From Eubacterium sp. (GTDB lineage Bacteria > Bacillota > Clostridia > Lachnospirales > Lachnospiraceae), in contig JAGBNF010000042.1 of the NCBI GenBank assembly GCA_017634555.1, positions 1 through 61,379 of the forward strand: 61,379 nt of DNA. Reading direction: 5' to 3'. Below are positions 18,229 through 25,675 of this stretch, one piece after another. The number at the start of each line of letters is the position of its first letter. The first letter of the stretch is position 1. Position numbers and translations under genes: made by a program. A model generated the notes under the pieces. The model saw nothing but the letters and a program-made list of their open reading frames with translations, was not told the origin of the DNA and searched no databases.

Positions 18229-19068
18229 ATGAAGAACACAACTGTTACATTCAGACAGATGAAGCAGAAGGGCGAGAAGATTTCAATGCTTACCGCCTAT
18301 GACTATTCAACAGCAAAGCTTGTTGATGCAGCAGGAATCAACGGAATCCTTGTTGGAGATTCCCTCGGAAACGTAATGCTCGGATATCCTGATACTGTAT
18401 CTGTAACTATGGAGGATATGATCCATCACAGCGCAGCTGTTGCAAGAGGTGCAGAGAATTCACTTGTTGTTACCGATATGCCTTTCATGTCTTATCAGGC
18501 AAGCGTATATGATGCAGTTATGAATGCCGGAAGACTTATGAAGGAAGGACGTGCTCAGGCTGTAAAGCTTGAAGGCGGACGTAAGGTTGCAGAGCAGATT
18601 AAGGCAATCGTAAATGCGGATATTCCTGTTATGGCACATATCGGACTTACACCGCAGTCAATCAATGCTTTCGGTGGATATAAGGCACAGGGAAGAGATT
18701 TAGAGTCAGCAAAGAAGCTCGTAGACGATGCTTATGCTGTTCAGGAAGCAGGCGCTTTCTCGGTAGTACTTGAATGTGTACCGGCAGAGCTTGCTACATA
18801 TGTAACAGAGAAGCTTGATATACCGACAATCGGTATCGGAGGAGGAGCCGGAACAGACGGCCAGATACTTGTTTATGCCGATATGATAGCAATGTTCAGT
18901 GATTATAAGCCAAAGTTTGTTAAGCACTTCGCAAATGTAGGTCAGGTCATCAGAGAAGGCTTTGCCGCTTATGACGCAGAGGTTAAGGCAGGCAGCTATC
19001 CTGCAGATGAGCATAATTATGCCATCGCACCTGAAGTAATGGACGAAGTAAAGCGCACATTTGGTTAA
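18229..19068 (+). CDS. panB: 3-methyl-2-oxobutanoate hydroxymethyltransferase
   Basis: This 279-residue PanB transfers a hydroxymethyl group from methylene-tetrahydrofolate to 2-ketoisovalerate to make ketopantoate. The family signatures are present: [17 protein letters not shown], the metal-binding [28 protein letters not shown] and the C-terminal [14 protein letters not shown]. Length is normal. AAGGAGG lies 9 bases before the ATG. It sits 21 bases after the PanG-like gene and 18 bases before panC. Confidence 0.96.
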   Translation: MKNTTVTFRQMKQKGEKISMLTAYDYSTAKLVDAAGINGILVGDSLGNVMLGYPDTVSVTMEDMIHHSAAVARGAENSLVVTDMPFMSYQASVYDAVMNAGRLMKEGRAQAVKLEGGRKVAEQIKAIVNADIPVMAHIGLTPQSINAFGGYKAQGRDLESAKKLVDDAYAVQEAGAFSVVLECVPAELATYVTEKLDIPTIGIGGGAGTDGQILVYADMIAMFSDYKPKFVKHFANVGQVIREGFAAYDAEVKAGSYPADEHNYAIAPEVMDEVKRTFG

Positions 19069-19086
19069 TATATACGGAGGAAGATT

Positions 19087-19944
19087 ATGAAGATCGTTAA
19101 GACAGTTGATGAGGTTAAGGAAATTGTTAAGGGCTGGAGACGAGAGGGGCTTACTGTAGGTCTTGTTCCTACAATGGGATTTCTTCATGCAGGTCATCAG
19201 AGCCTTATAGCAAAATCCGTGGAGCAGAATGACAGAACGGTTGTTTCGGTATTTGTAAATCCGATCCAGTTCGGACCGAATGAGGATCTTGAGGCATATC
19301 CTAGAGATCTTGAGAGAGATGCCGAGCTTTGTGAGAAGACAGGTGCCGATATTATCTTCAATCCGGAACCTGCAGAAATGTATAAGGACGGATTTGTATC
19401 ATTTGTTGATATGAACGGACTTACAAATCATCTCTGCGGACTTTCGAGACCGGTACATTTCAGAGGAGTATGTACAGTATGTAACAAGCTCTTCAATATT
19501 GCTTCACCTGACAGGGCTTACTTCGGACAGAAGGATGCTCAGCAGCTGGCAGTTATCAAGAGAATGGTTAAGGATCTCAATATGAATCTTGAGATTGTTG
19601 GGTGTCCAATCGTTCGTGAAGAGGACGGACTTGCTATGAGCTCAAGAAATACATATATGAATGCTGAGGAGCGCAAGGCTGCTCTTATTCTCAGCAAGTC
19701 TATCTTCCTTGGAAAGCAGCTCATCGCTGACGGAGAAAGAGATGCAGCTGTTGTAAAGCAGAAGATGACTGAGCTTATCGAGACAGAGCCGATGGCAGAT
19801 ATCGATTATGTTGAGGTTGTAAACAATCTTACAATGGAAAGTATCGATAAGATCGAGGGAGACATCCTTGTTGCAATCGCAGTGAAGATCAACAATAAGG
19901 TTAGACTTATTGATAACTTCATGATGGATGGAGTAACTGTTTAG
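19087..19944 (+). CDS. panC: Pantothenate synthetase
   Basis: This 285-residue PanC joins pantoate and beta-alanine using ATP. VPTMGFLHAGHQSL carries the HIGH-like nucleotide-binding motif, NPIQFGPNEDLEAYPRD is the pantoate-binding segment, and YFGQKDAQQL and AMSSRNTYMN form the ATP-site lid and KMSKS-like region. It is preceded by CGGAGGAAG. Between its stop and panD are 80 bases holding the recurrent 22-nt-core hairpin. Confidence 0.96.
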   Translation: MKIVKTVDEVKEIVKGWRREGLTVGLVPTMGFLHAGHQSLIAKSVEQNDRTVVSVFVNPIQFGPNEDLEAYPRDLERDAELCEKTGADIIFNPEPAEMYKDGFVSFVDMNGLTNHLCGLSRPVHFRGVCTVCNKLFNIASPDRAYFGQKDAQQLAVIKRMVKDLNMNLEIVGCPIVREEDGLAMSSRNTYMNAEERKAALILSKSIFLGKQLIADGERDAAVVKQKMTELIETEPMADIDYVEVVNNLTMESIDKIEGDILVAIAVKINNKVRLIDNFMMDGVTV

Positions 19945-19962
19945 TAGGTAATAACAATAGGA

Positions 19963-19997
19963 TAATCATCGTGAAAACTTGTTTTCTAATATGATTA
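19963..19997. repeat. Hairpin with recurring 22-nt core, copy 2
   Basis: Outer arms TAATCAT and ATGATTA enclose the same core (19968-19989) as the hairpin at 4786-4820, with the inner GAAAAC/GTTTTC pairing. The different yet complementary outer arms indicate selection on structure. It lies between panC and panD. Confidence 0.7.
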
Positions 19998-20024
19998 ATA
20001 GAAATTTAGAAATGAGGAAAAATT

Positions 20025-20414
20025 ATGCAGGCTTTTTACTTAAAGAGTAAGATTCACAGAGCCAGAGTCAGTGAGTCACAGCTTAACTACGTTGGAAGTG
20101 TAACAATTGATGAAGATTTAATGGATGCGTGCGGACTTGTAGAGTATGAGAAGGTCCAGATCGCAAATGTAGATAACGGAACAAGAATCGAAACATATGT
20201 TATCGCAGGAGAGAGAGGATCGGGAATGATCTGCCTTAACGGTGCTGCTGCAAGATATGCATGTGTAGGTGACAAGGTTATCATCATGAGCTATTGTTTA
20301 ATGGAGCCGGGCGAAATCAAGGATAATCCGCCTAAGGTTGTTTTCGTTGATAAGCAGAATCATATAACAAGAATCTCTCATTATGAGAAGCATGGGGAGC
20401 TCATGGATATCTAA
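20025..20414 (+). CDS. panD: Aspartate 1-decarboxylase (pyruvoyl enzyme)
   Basis: This 129-residue proenzyme makes beta-alanine from aspartate for PanC. The self-cleavage site is Gly24-Ser25 in NYVGSVTID; Ser25 becomes the pyruvoyl group after autocatalytic processing. The catalytic-core segments [14 protein letters not shown] and [19 protein letters not shown] match the family. Its position between panC and coaBC completes the supply of both pantothenate halves. Confidence 0.95.
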   Translation: MQAFYLKSKIHRARVSESQLNYVGSVTIDEDLMDACGLVEYEKVQIANVDNGTRIETYVIAGERGSGMICLNGAAARYACVGDKVIIMSYCLMEPGEIKDNPPKVVFVDKQNHITRISHYEKHGELMDI

Positions 20415-20418
20415 GACA

Positions 20419-20432
20419 GGCTTCGCCGAATA
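20419..20432. repeat. Short hairpin repeat GGCTTCGCCGAATA
   Basis: Second copy of the short hairpin seen at 10067-10080, with a one-base loop change. It lies between panD and coaBC. Confidence 0.4.
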
Positions 20433-20471
20433 TGATTCATTGACTTGCAGAGTGTTTAACGAGGTATTGCT

Positions 20472-21671
20472 ATGTTAAAAGGAAAGAATATACTTCTGGG
20501 TATTTCCGGTGGGATTGCTGCCTATAAAATGGCTGATGTTGCAAGTGCACTGACAAAGCTTGGTGCAGATGTTCATGTTGTAATGACAGAAAATGCAACA
20601 AAGCTTATAACACCTGAGGTGTTCCGTGTTCTTACAAAGAATAAGGTTTATACCGATGTTTTTGATGAGGATCCGGATGATGAGGTGATGGTGCCGCACA
20701 TTTCACTTGGAACGGGAGCGGATCTTATTCTTATAGCTCCGGCTACCGCAAATGTGATCGGAAAGCTTGCAAACGGTATTGCTGACGATATGCTTACCAC
20801 TACGGTCCTTCCGGCACGCTGCCCGATATATATAGCTCCGTCGATGAATGTATATATGCTCGAGAATCCTGTGGTACAGGAGAATATCGAGAAGCTGAGA
20901 AAGCGCGGATATCATATAATCGAGCCTGCTACGGGATATCTGGCATGCGGTTATGAGGGCAAGGGAAAGCTTCCTTCGCCTGACCTTATGGTTGAGACTG
21001 TGATGCTGGCAGTAAGTCATGAGAAGGATATGGAAGGCCTTAAGGTTCTTGTAAATGCGGGTCCTACTCAGGAATCATTGGATCCTGTAAGGATAATCAC
21101 AAACCATTCTTCTGGAAAGATGGGTTATGCCTTAGCGCGTCAGGCAGCCAGAAGAGGAGCGGATGTTACGCTCGTTTCGGGACCGGTAAATCTAAATGTA
21201 CCGCTGGGTGTTAAGGTTGTGAATATCACCAGTGCAACGGATATGTATGATGCGATGACAGCGAATGCATCGGATGCGGATATAATGATCATGTCAGCTG
21301 CCGTTGCGGATTATACGCCTGCTGTTACTGCAGAGAATAAGATAAAGAAGTCTGACGGAAATCTCGCTATCGAGATGGTAAGGACGAAGGATATACTGAA
21401 GACTCTCGGTGAGGCAAAGAAGGAAGGACAGTTTATCTGCGGATTCTCTATGGAGACCGAGAATATGGTAGAGAATTCACGTAAGAAACTTGTTTCTAAG
21501 AATGCTGATATGATATGTGCAAATAACGTAAAGGTACCGGGAACGGGCTTCAAGGTTGACACAAATATCATCACTCTTATTACTGCCGATGAAGTGACCG
21601 AGCTTCCGCTGATGTCTAAAGAAGAAGTGTCAGACGAAATACTTACCAAAATTATTTCGATGCGACAGTAA
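20472..21671 (+). CDS. coaBC: Bifunctional phosphopantothenoylcysteine decarboxylase/phosphopantothenate-cysteine ligase
   Basis: This 399-residue fusion has an N-terminal FMN-dependent CoaC domain (about 1-180) with GGIAAYKMADVASAL, the active-site histidine in VPHISLGTGADLILIAPATA, PSMNVYM and the ACGYEGKGKLP flap. The C-terminal CoaB ligase domain has NAGPTQESLDPVRIITN and HSSGKMGYALA. It converts phosphopantothenate to phosphopantetheine. Only pantothenate kinase is missing from this locus for CoA precursor synthesis. GAGGTATTGCT precedes the ATG. Confidence 0.95.
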   Translation: MLKGKNILLGISGGIAAYKMADVASALTKLGADVHVVMTENATKLITPEVFRVLTKNKVYTDVFDEDPDDEVMVPHISLGTGADLILIAPATANVIGKLANGIADDMLTTTVLPARCPIYIAPSMNVYMLENPVVQENIEKLRKRGYHIIEPATGYLACGYEGKGKLPSPDLMVETVMLAVSHEKDMEGLKVLVNAGPTQESLDPVRIITNHSSGKMGYALARQAARRGADVTLVSGPVNLNVPLGVKVVNITSATDMYDAMTANASDADIMIMSAAVADYTPAVTAENKIKKSDGNLAIEMVRTKDILKTLGEAKKEGQFICGFSMETENMVENSRKKLVSKNADMICANNVKVPGTGFKVDTNIITLITADEVTELPLMSKEEVSDEILTKIISMRQ

Positions 21672-21688
21672 ATTTTTCGCTTATTTCA

Positions 21689-21717
21689 TTGAAAATACAA
21701 ATTATTTATGCTATAGT
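21689..21717 (+). promoter_or_regulatory. Promoter of pyrE
   Basis: TTGAAA, 17-base spacer, TATAGT. The predicted start (about 21724) falls inside the inverted repeat at 21718-21748. Confidence 0.65.
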
Positions 21718-21748
21718 AATGCCGTTCGTGGGTTTCGCGGACGGCATT
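21718..21748. repeat. GC-rich inverted repeat between coaBC and pyrE
   Basis: AATGCCGTTCG pairs with CGGACGGCATT over 11 positions (one G-U) around a 9-base loop. It begins right after the -10 box of the pyrE promoter. A loose T-rich stretch follows, so it may end coaBC transcription; its place at the start site also suits an operator. The sequence does not decide between these. Confidence 0.6.
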
Positions 21749-21788
21749 TAATATTTTGCTATGTAGTTTGGCATAATAAGGAGGCATT

Positions 21789-22451
21789 ATGGAACAATAT
21801 CAAAAGGAATTTGTTGATTTTATGTTGGATTGTAATGTTCTGAGATTCGGGGATTTTACGCTTAAAAGTGGCAGAAAATCGCCTTTTTTTATGAACGCAG
21901 GACTTTATGTTACGGGATCACAGCTTGAAAAGCTTGGCGAGTATTACGCAAAGGCTATTCATGACAGATACGGAGATGACTTCGATGTAATCTTTGGCCC
22001 GGCATATAAGGGTATTCCGATAGGTGTTGCTACTGTAATGGCTTACAGCAGACTTTTCGGTAAGGAAGTAAGATACTGTTCAAACAGAAAAGAAGCTAAG
22101 GATCATGGAGATGCGGGAATTCTTCTCGGCAGCCCTATCAAGGACGGAGACAGAATAGTAGTAGTTGAAGATGTTACTACATCAGGTAAATCCATGGAAG
22201 AGACGATCCCTATTGTAAAGGCTCAGGGAGATGTAAAGATCATCGGACTTATGGTTTCTCTCAACAGATGTGAGAGAGGTAAGGGCGATAAGGGAGCACT
22301 TGAGGAGATCAAGGATCTTTACGGTTTTGAAACAGCAGCTATCGTTTCTATGAACGAGATCGTAGATTATCTTGTTGAGAGAAATGTCATCGATGATGAA
22401 TTAAAGAGCAGAATTGATGCATATTATGCTGAGTATGGAATAAAGGGTTAA
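21789..22451 (+). CDS. pyrE: Orotate phosphoribosyltransferase
   Basis: This 220-residue enzyme converts orotate and PRPP to orotidine 5'-phosphate in pyrimidine synthesis. LKSGRKSPFFMNAGLY is the orotate/Mg segment, FGPAYKGIPIGVA a substrate loop, and VVVEDVTTSGKSM the PRPP-binding signature. Length fits the longer PyrE class. AAGGAGG precedes the ATG. It stands apart from other pyr genes and is followed within 19 bases by a small membrane-protein gene. Confidence 0.95.
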   Translation: MEQYQKEFVDFMLDCNVLRFGDFTLKSGRKSPFFMNAGLYVTGSQLEKLGEYYAKAIHDRYGDDFDVIFGPAYKGIPIGVATVMAYSRLFGKEVRYCSNRKEAKDHGDAGILLGSPIKDGDRIVVVEDVTTSGKSMEETIPIVKAQGDVKIIGLMVSLNRCERGKGDKGALEEIKDLYGFETAAIVSMNEIVDYLVERNVIDDELKSRIDAYYAEYGIKG

Positions 22452-22469
22452 TTAGGAGGTTACATATAG

Positions 22470-22619
22470 ATGGAAAAGGTATATAAGGTTCTTAAACAGG
22501 TTGGTGCCGGTAATATAGCTATAGGAGTACTGCTCATAGTAGCAGGAGTAACCTTCGGAGTACTGAATATCGTCAGCGGTGCGGTACTTCTTAAGAACAG
22601 AAGAAATATATTATTCTAA
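22470..22619 (+). CDS. 49-residue single-pass membrane protein
   Basis: This short ORF has an excellent AGGAGGT 9 bases before its ATG. The product begins MEKVYKVLKQVGAGNIAIGV, continues with a hydrophobic, Gly-rich helix (about 14-41) and ends in a basic tail KNRRNILF. The strong ribosome-binding site and its place between pyrE and a membrane phosphotransferase argue for a real gene. I recall similar small proteins downstream of pyrE in Lachnospiraceae, but no function. It may be a small subunit or regulator of a membrane protein. Confidence 0.75.
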   Translation: MEKVYKVLKQVGAGNIAIGVLLIVAGVTFGVLNIVSGAVLLKNRRNILF

Positions 22620-22655
22620 GTCGGTATATACCGTAAACAAAGGTGATAATTAATA

Positions 22656-24800
22656 ATGCCGGATAGAGTCATGAAAGCAGTGAAGAGTCCGGAAGGATTC
22701 TTTACTGTTTTTTTCCTTATAAATGAATTGATCTTTCATATAACCAGATACGGAATAACCGGTGGATATCTGATGAATAAGCTTATTTTTGCTTTGATTC
22801 TCGGACTTTCCATCGGATTGATCGTCAGTGCTTTACCTAAAAAGCCGGGTAAGGTGGTGTCGATTGTTTTAGTGTGTCTTTTTGTAATCTATTTCCTGAC
22901 ACAGCTTATCTACAGCAGTGTATTTGCGAATTACTTTTCACTATCAGCTACGGGTGGCGTGGCAGGTCAGGCACTGGATTATGTGACTACTATATGGGGC
23001 GGAATACTGGCAGAAGCGGTTCCTTTTATACTTTATCTGCTTATAATCGGCGCATCCATATTTTATATAGTAAAGATTTCCGATTTTGAAAGACGCAGTG
23101 CTACATATTATCTTGTCTTTGCGGGATTTCTTGCAACGGGAATGTTTTATTACGTGATAATCCTCAGTTATCAGGGTGATGAAAACAATTCTCCTTACTC
23201 GGTATTTAAGAAGTATACATCTGTAGAAATGTCTATACAGAAGCTTGGTGTCCTTGAATCTATGTTTCGTGACGGAGTATATGTATTCCAGGATAAGAGC
23301 GGCGGAGCAGTGAATTATACAGATACCGGCTTTGAACATGAAGTGTATTATGAGAGTGCTCCGGGGGCGGAAGAAAAGGTATATGTAAATAATACGACTG
23401 AGGACAGCCTTGAAGAGCATCAGTATGAAGTGCTCAGTACGGAGGAAACTACAGTAGTTGAACAGAATACGGAAGAAGTATCTACCGAGGATACAGAAGA
23501 GTCCACAGAGTATATCAAAACCTCATACGCACAGGTTCTGGATATAAATCTCAGTCAGATGAGTAATATAACAGATAATGAGTCTATACTTGAACTTAAC
23601 AGCTATATAAATTCCTCAACACCTACGTATACAAATGATTATACCGGAATGTTTGAAGGTTATAACATGATCTTTATTACGGCTGAGGGATTTGACGGCT
23701 CTGTCATCGATAAATCCAGAACTCCTGAGCTTTATAAGATGAGTACAGAAGGATTTGTATTTAAAAACTTCTATACTCCGCTCTGGTACGGTTCAACTCT
23801 CGGAGGAGAGTATGCGAACATGACCGGACTCATGCCGAAGAATGGTGCATATCTGAGCATGGAGAAGATAGGCTATCAGAAGAATGCGATGCCATTTACT
23901 CTGGGAAATGCACTGGGCCGTGAAGGCTATAATGTTTTTGCTTATCATAATAATGAATATACATATTATGACAGAGATGTATCCAGACCGGTTCTGGGAT
24001 ACGAGAATTATAAAGGCGTAGGAAACGGACTTCCTTATGAAAATTATCAGGGCGGCGGATTAATGTGGCCGCAGTCTGATGCTTTCATGGAAGAGAACAC
24101 ATTTAAGGAATATGCAGGTAAGGAGCCTTTCCATGTTTACTACATGACTGTAAGCGGTCATCTGGAATATAACTTCGGCGGAAACGCCATGAGTGCGAAG
24201 AACCAAGATAAGGTTGAGAATCTTCACTATTCCGATAAGACAAAGGCTTATATCGCATGTCAGATGGAGTTTGAGCTGATGCTCGAGGAACTCAATGCGG
24301 ATCTTGAAAAGGCCGGAATAGCAGATAAGACATTTATTGTTATATGCGGCGACCATGTTCCTTATAATGATATGAGCATACTGGATGAACTTGAGGGAAG
24401 ACCTCTTGAGACTACCTTTGAATGCTACAGGAATACGTTGATCATATATTCTGCTTCAATGGAAGAGCCTGTTAGAGTCACAAAGCCTTGCAGCTCCATT
24501 GATATACTTCCGACGGTTCTGAATCTTATGAACGTAAAATATGATTCTAGAATGATCGCGGGAAGGGATATAATGTCGGATACTCCGGGACTTGTTATGA
24601 TGCCGGATGAAAGCTTTATCACAGAAGGCTATAAGTATGATGCTGCGGCAGATGAGGTGATAGCAAATGCGGGCGTGACTGTAAGTGATGCAGAACTTGA
24701 AAATATGAAGAGCGCGGTATCCAACCGCTTCAGAATGGCGGCGGCGATATGTGAACTTGATTATTATAAATATGTAGAAGAATTAATGGAGGATAAATAA
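22656..24800 (+). CDS. LtaS-type sulfatase-fold membrane phosphotransferase
   Basis: The 714-residue protein has five N-terminal hydrophobic helices (about 15-195), a Thr/Glu-rich low-complexity linker (about 245-285) and an extracellular alkaline phosphatase/sulfatase-fold domain. FITAEGFDG carries the metal-binding Glu; GSTLGGEYANMTGLMP contains the nucleophilic Thr found as S/T-x-GGE-F/Y in LtaS; CGDHVPYND supplies further metal ligands. By family it transfers phosphoglycerol or a similar group from a lipid donor to a surface polymer. Teichoic acid synthase is the default reading, but glycan modification is possible. The Lrp-type regulator starts at the base after its stop. Confidence 0.85.
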   Translation: MPDRVMKAVKSPEGFFTVFFLINELIFHITRYGITGGYLMNKLIFALILGLSIGLIVSALPKKPGKVVSIVLVCLFVIYFLTQLIYSSVFANYFSLSATGGVAGQALDYVTTIWGGILAEAVPFILYLLIIGASIFYIVKISDFERRSATYYLVFAGFLATGMFYYVIILSYQGDENNSPYSVFKKYTSVEMSIQKLGVLESMFRDGVYVFQDKSGGAVNYTDTGFEHEVYYESAPGAEEKVYVNNTTEDSLEEHQYEVLSTEETTVVEQNTEEVSTEDTEESTEYIKTSYAQVLDINLSQMSNITDNESILELNSYINSSTPTYTNDYTGMFEGYNMIFITAEGFDGSVIDKSRTPELYKMSTEGFVFKNFYTPLWYGSTLGGEYANMTGLMPKNGAYLSMEKIGYQKNAMPFTLGNALGREGYNVFAYHNNEYTYYDRDVSRPVLGYENYKGVGNGLPYENYQGGGLMWPQSDAFMEENTFKEYAGKEPFHVYYMTVSGHLEYNFGGNAMSAKNQDKVENLHYSDKTKAYIACQMEFELMLEELNADLEKAGIADKTFIVICGDHVPYNDMSILDELEGRPLETTFECYRNTLIIYSASMEEPVRVTKPCSSIDILPTVLNLMNVKYDSRMIAGRDIMSDTPGLVMMPDESFITEGYKYDAAADEVIANAGVTVSDAELENMKSAVSNRFRMAAAICELDYYKYVEELMEDK

Positions 24801-25250
24801 ATGGACAAGCTGGATATGAAAATTCTTAATGCCTTGAAGAAAAATGCAAGGCTGACTTCATCGGCTATCAGTGAAGAAGTGGGACTTTCTGTTTCTGCGG
24901 TTATCGAACGTATCAAGAAGATGGAGAATACAGGTCTCATCAAGGGATATACGATTGATATCGACCAGAATAAGGTCGGTAACAGCACAGTAGCACTTAT
25001 GGATGTAAGTCTTAAGCATCCTGACTACTACGGAGGCTTTGTAGAGCTCGTCAAGAAAAATAACAACATAGCAGCATGCTATTATCAGACAGGAGAGTTT
25101 GATTTTGTACTTAAGATAGTTACAGACTCTACAGAGGGTCTGGATGACGTGTATAGAGATGTTAAGGGCTTCGAGGGCGTAGAGAAGACCGAGACTCATA
25201 TCGTACTCAGAACGCTGAAGGAAGAGGTGGCGCTGCTTCCTGAGGAATAG
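24801..25250 (+). CDS. Lrp/AsnC-family transcriptional regulator
   Basis: This 149-residue protein has an N-terminal winged helix-turn-helix (LDMKILNALKKNARLTSSAI, then VGLSVSAVIERIKKMENTG) and a C-terminal RAM/AsnC ligand-binding domain (about 65-145) with the GEFDFVLKIV strand. It starts directly after the stop of the membrane phosphotransferase, with AATGGAGGA upstream, so the two are co-transcribed. Such proteins sense amino acids; the targets are not readable here. Confidence 0.9.
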   Translation: MDKLDMKILNALKKNARLTSSAISEEVGLSVSAVIERIKKMENTGLIKGYTIDIDQNKVGNSTVALMDVSLKHPDYYGGFVELVKKNNNIAACYYQTGEFDFVLKIVTDSTEGLDDVYRDVKGFEGVEKTETHIVLRTLKEEVALLPEE

Positions 25251-25284
25251 GAAAGTTCATACAGTATAATTATCTGATGAATGA

Positions 25285-25343
25285 AAAATAAGAGGCAATC
25301 CAAAGAACAATGATATGTTCAAGGACGGCCTCTTATTTTTTTT
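25285..25343 (+). terminator. Terminator after the Lrp-type gene
   Basis: TAAGAGGC and GCCTCTTA form the stem with an inner GAACA/TGTTC hairpin, followed by eight T residues. Confidence 0.85.
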
Positions 25344-25436
25344 AAAAATATTTTTGAAATCAATCTTTTTACATAAAAATGAATGTTAATGATATTGTTG
25401 GTCTGAATAATGTCGATTGAAAATCGTGATCAGGGC

Positions 25437-25468
25437 ATAAAAAAATCATCGATCACTCGATGATTTTT
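25437..25468 (-). terminator. Terminator of tRNA-Gly
   Basis: AAAAATCATCGA and TCGATGATTTTT form a 12-bp stem with a 4-base loop just beyond the 3' end of the minus-strand tRNA, followed by a T-run on that strand. Confidence 0.8.
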
Positions 25469-25473
25469 AGAAG

Positions 25474-25545
<72 letters not shown>

Positions 25546-25585
25546 ATGTCTTGTTTTTTCGTTGTTGTTCCTCACAACGATGTAC

Positions 25586-25614
25586 ATATTATCACAACTA
25601 TTTTGATATGTCAA
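25586..25614 (-). promoter_or_regulatory. Promoter of tRNA-Gly
   Basis: On the minus strand: TTGACA, 17-base spacer, TAATAT. Start predicted near 25579. It is back-to-back with the + strand promoter at 25639-25667. Confidence 0.8.
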
Positions 25615-25638
25615 ACAGAAATTTATAAAAAGTGTAAA

Positions 25639-25667
25639 TTGAAACATATATCCTGCGGTGCTATAAT
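25639..25667 (+). promoter_or_regulatory. Near-consensus promoter abutting the second LtaS-type gene
   Basis: TTGAAA, 17-base spacer, TATAAT. The expected start (about 25674) is only a couple of bases before the ATG at 25676, so the mRNA would be leaderless or nearly so. Confidence 0.7.
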
Positions 25668-25675
25668 GCCATATT

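Noticed and set aside
18706-19197. Long minus-strand ORF across the panB-panC junction
   Set aside because: It lies antisense to two well-conserved genes and has a Cys/Ile-rich composition typical of an antisense shadow.
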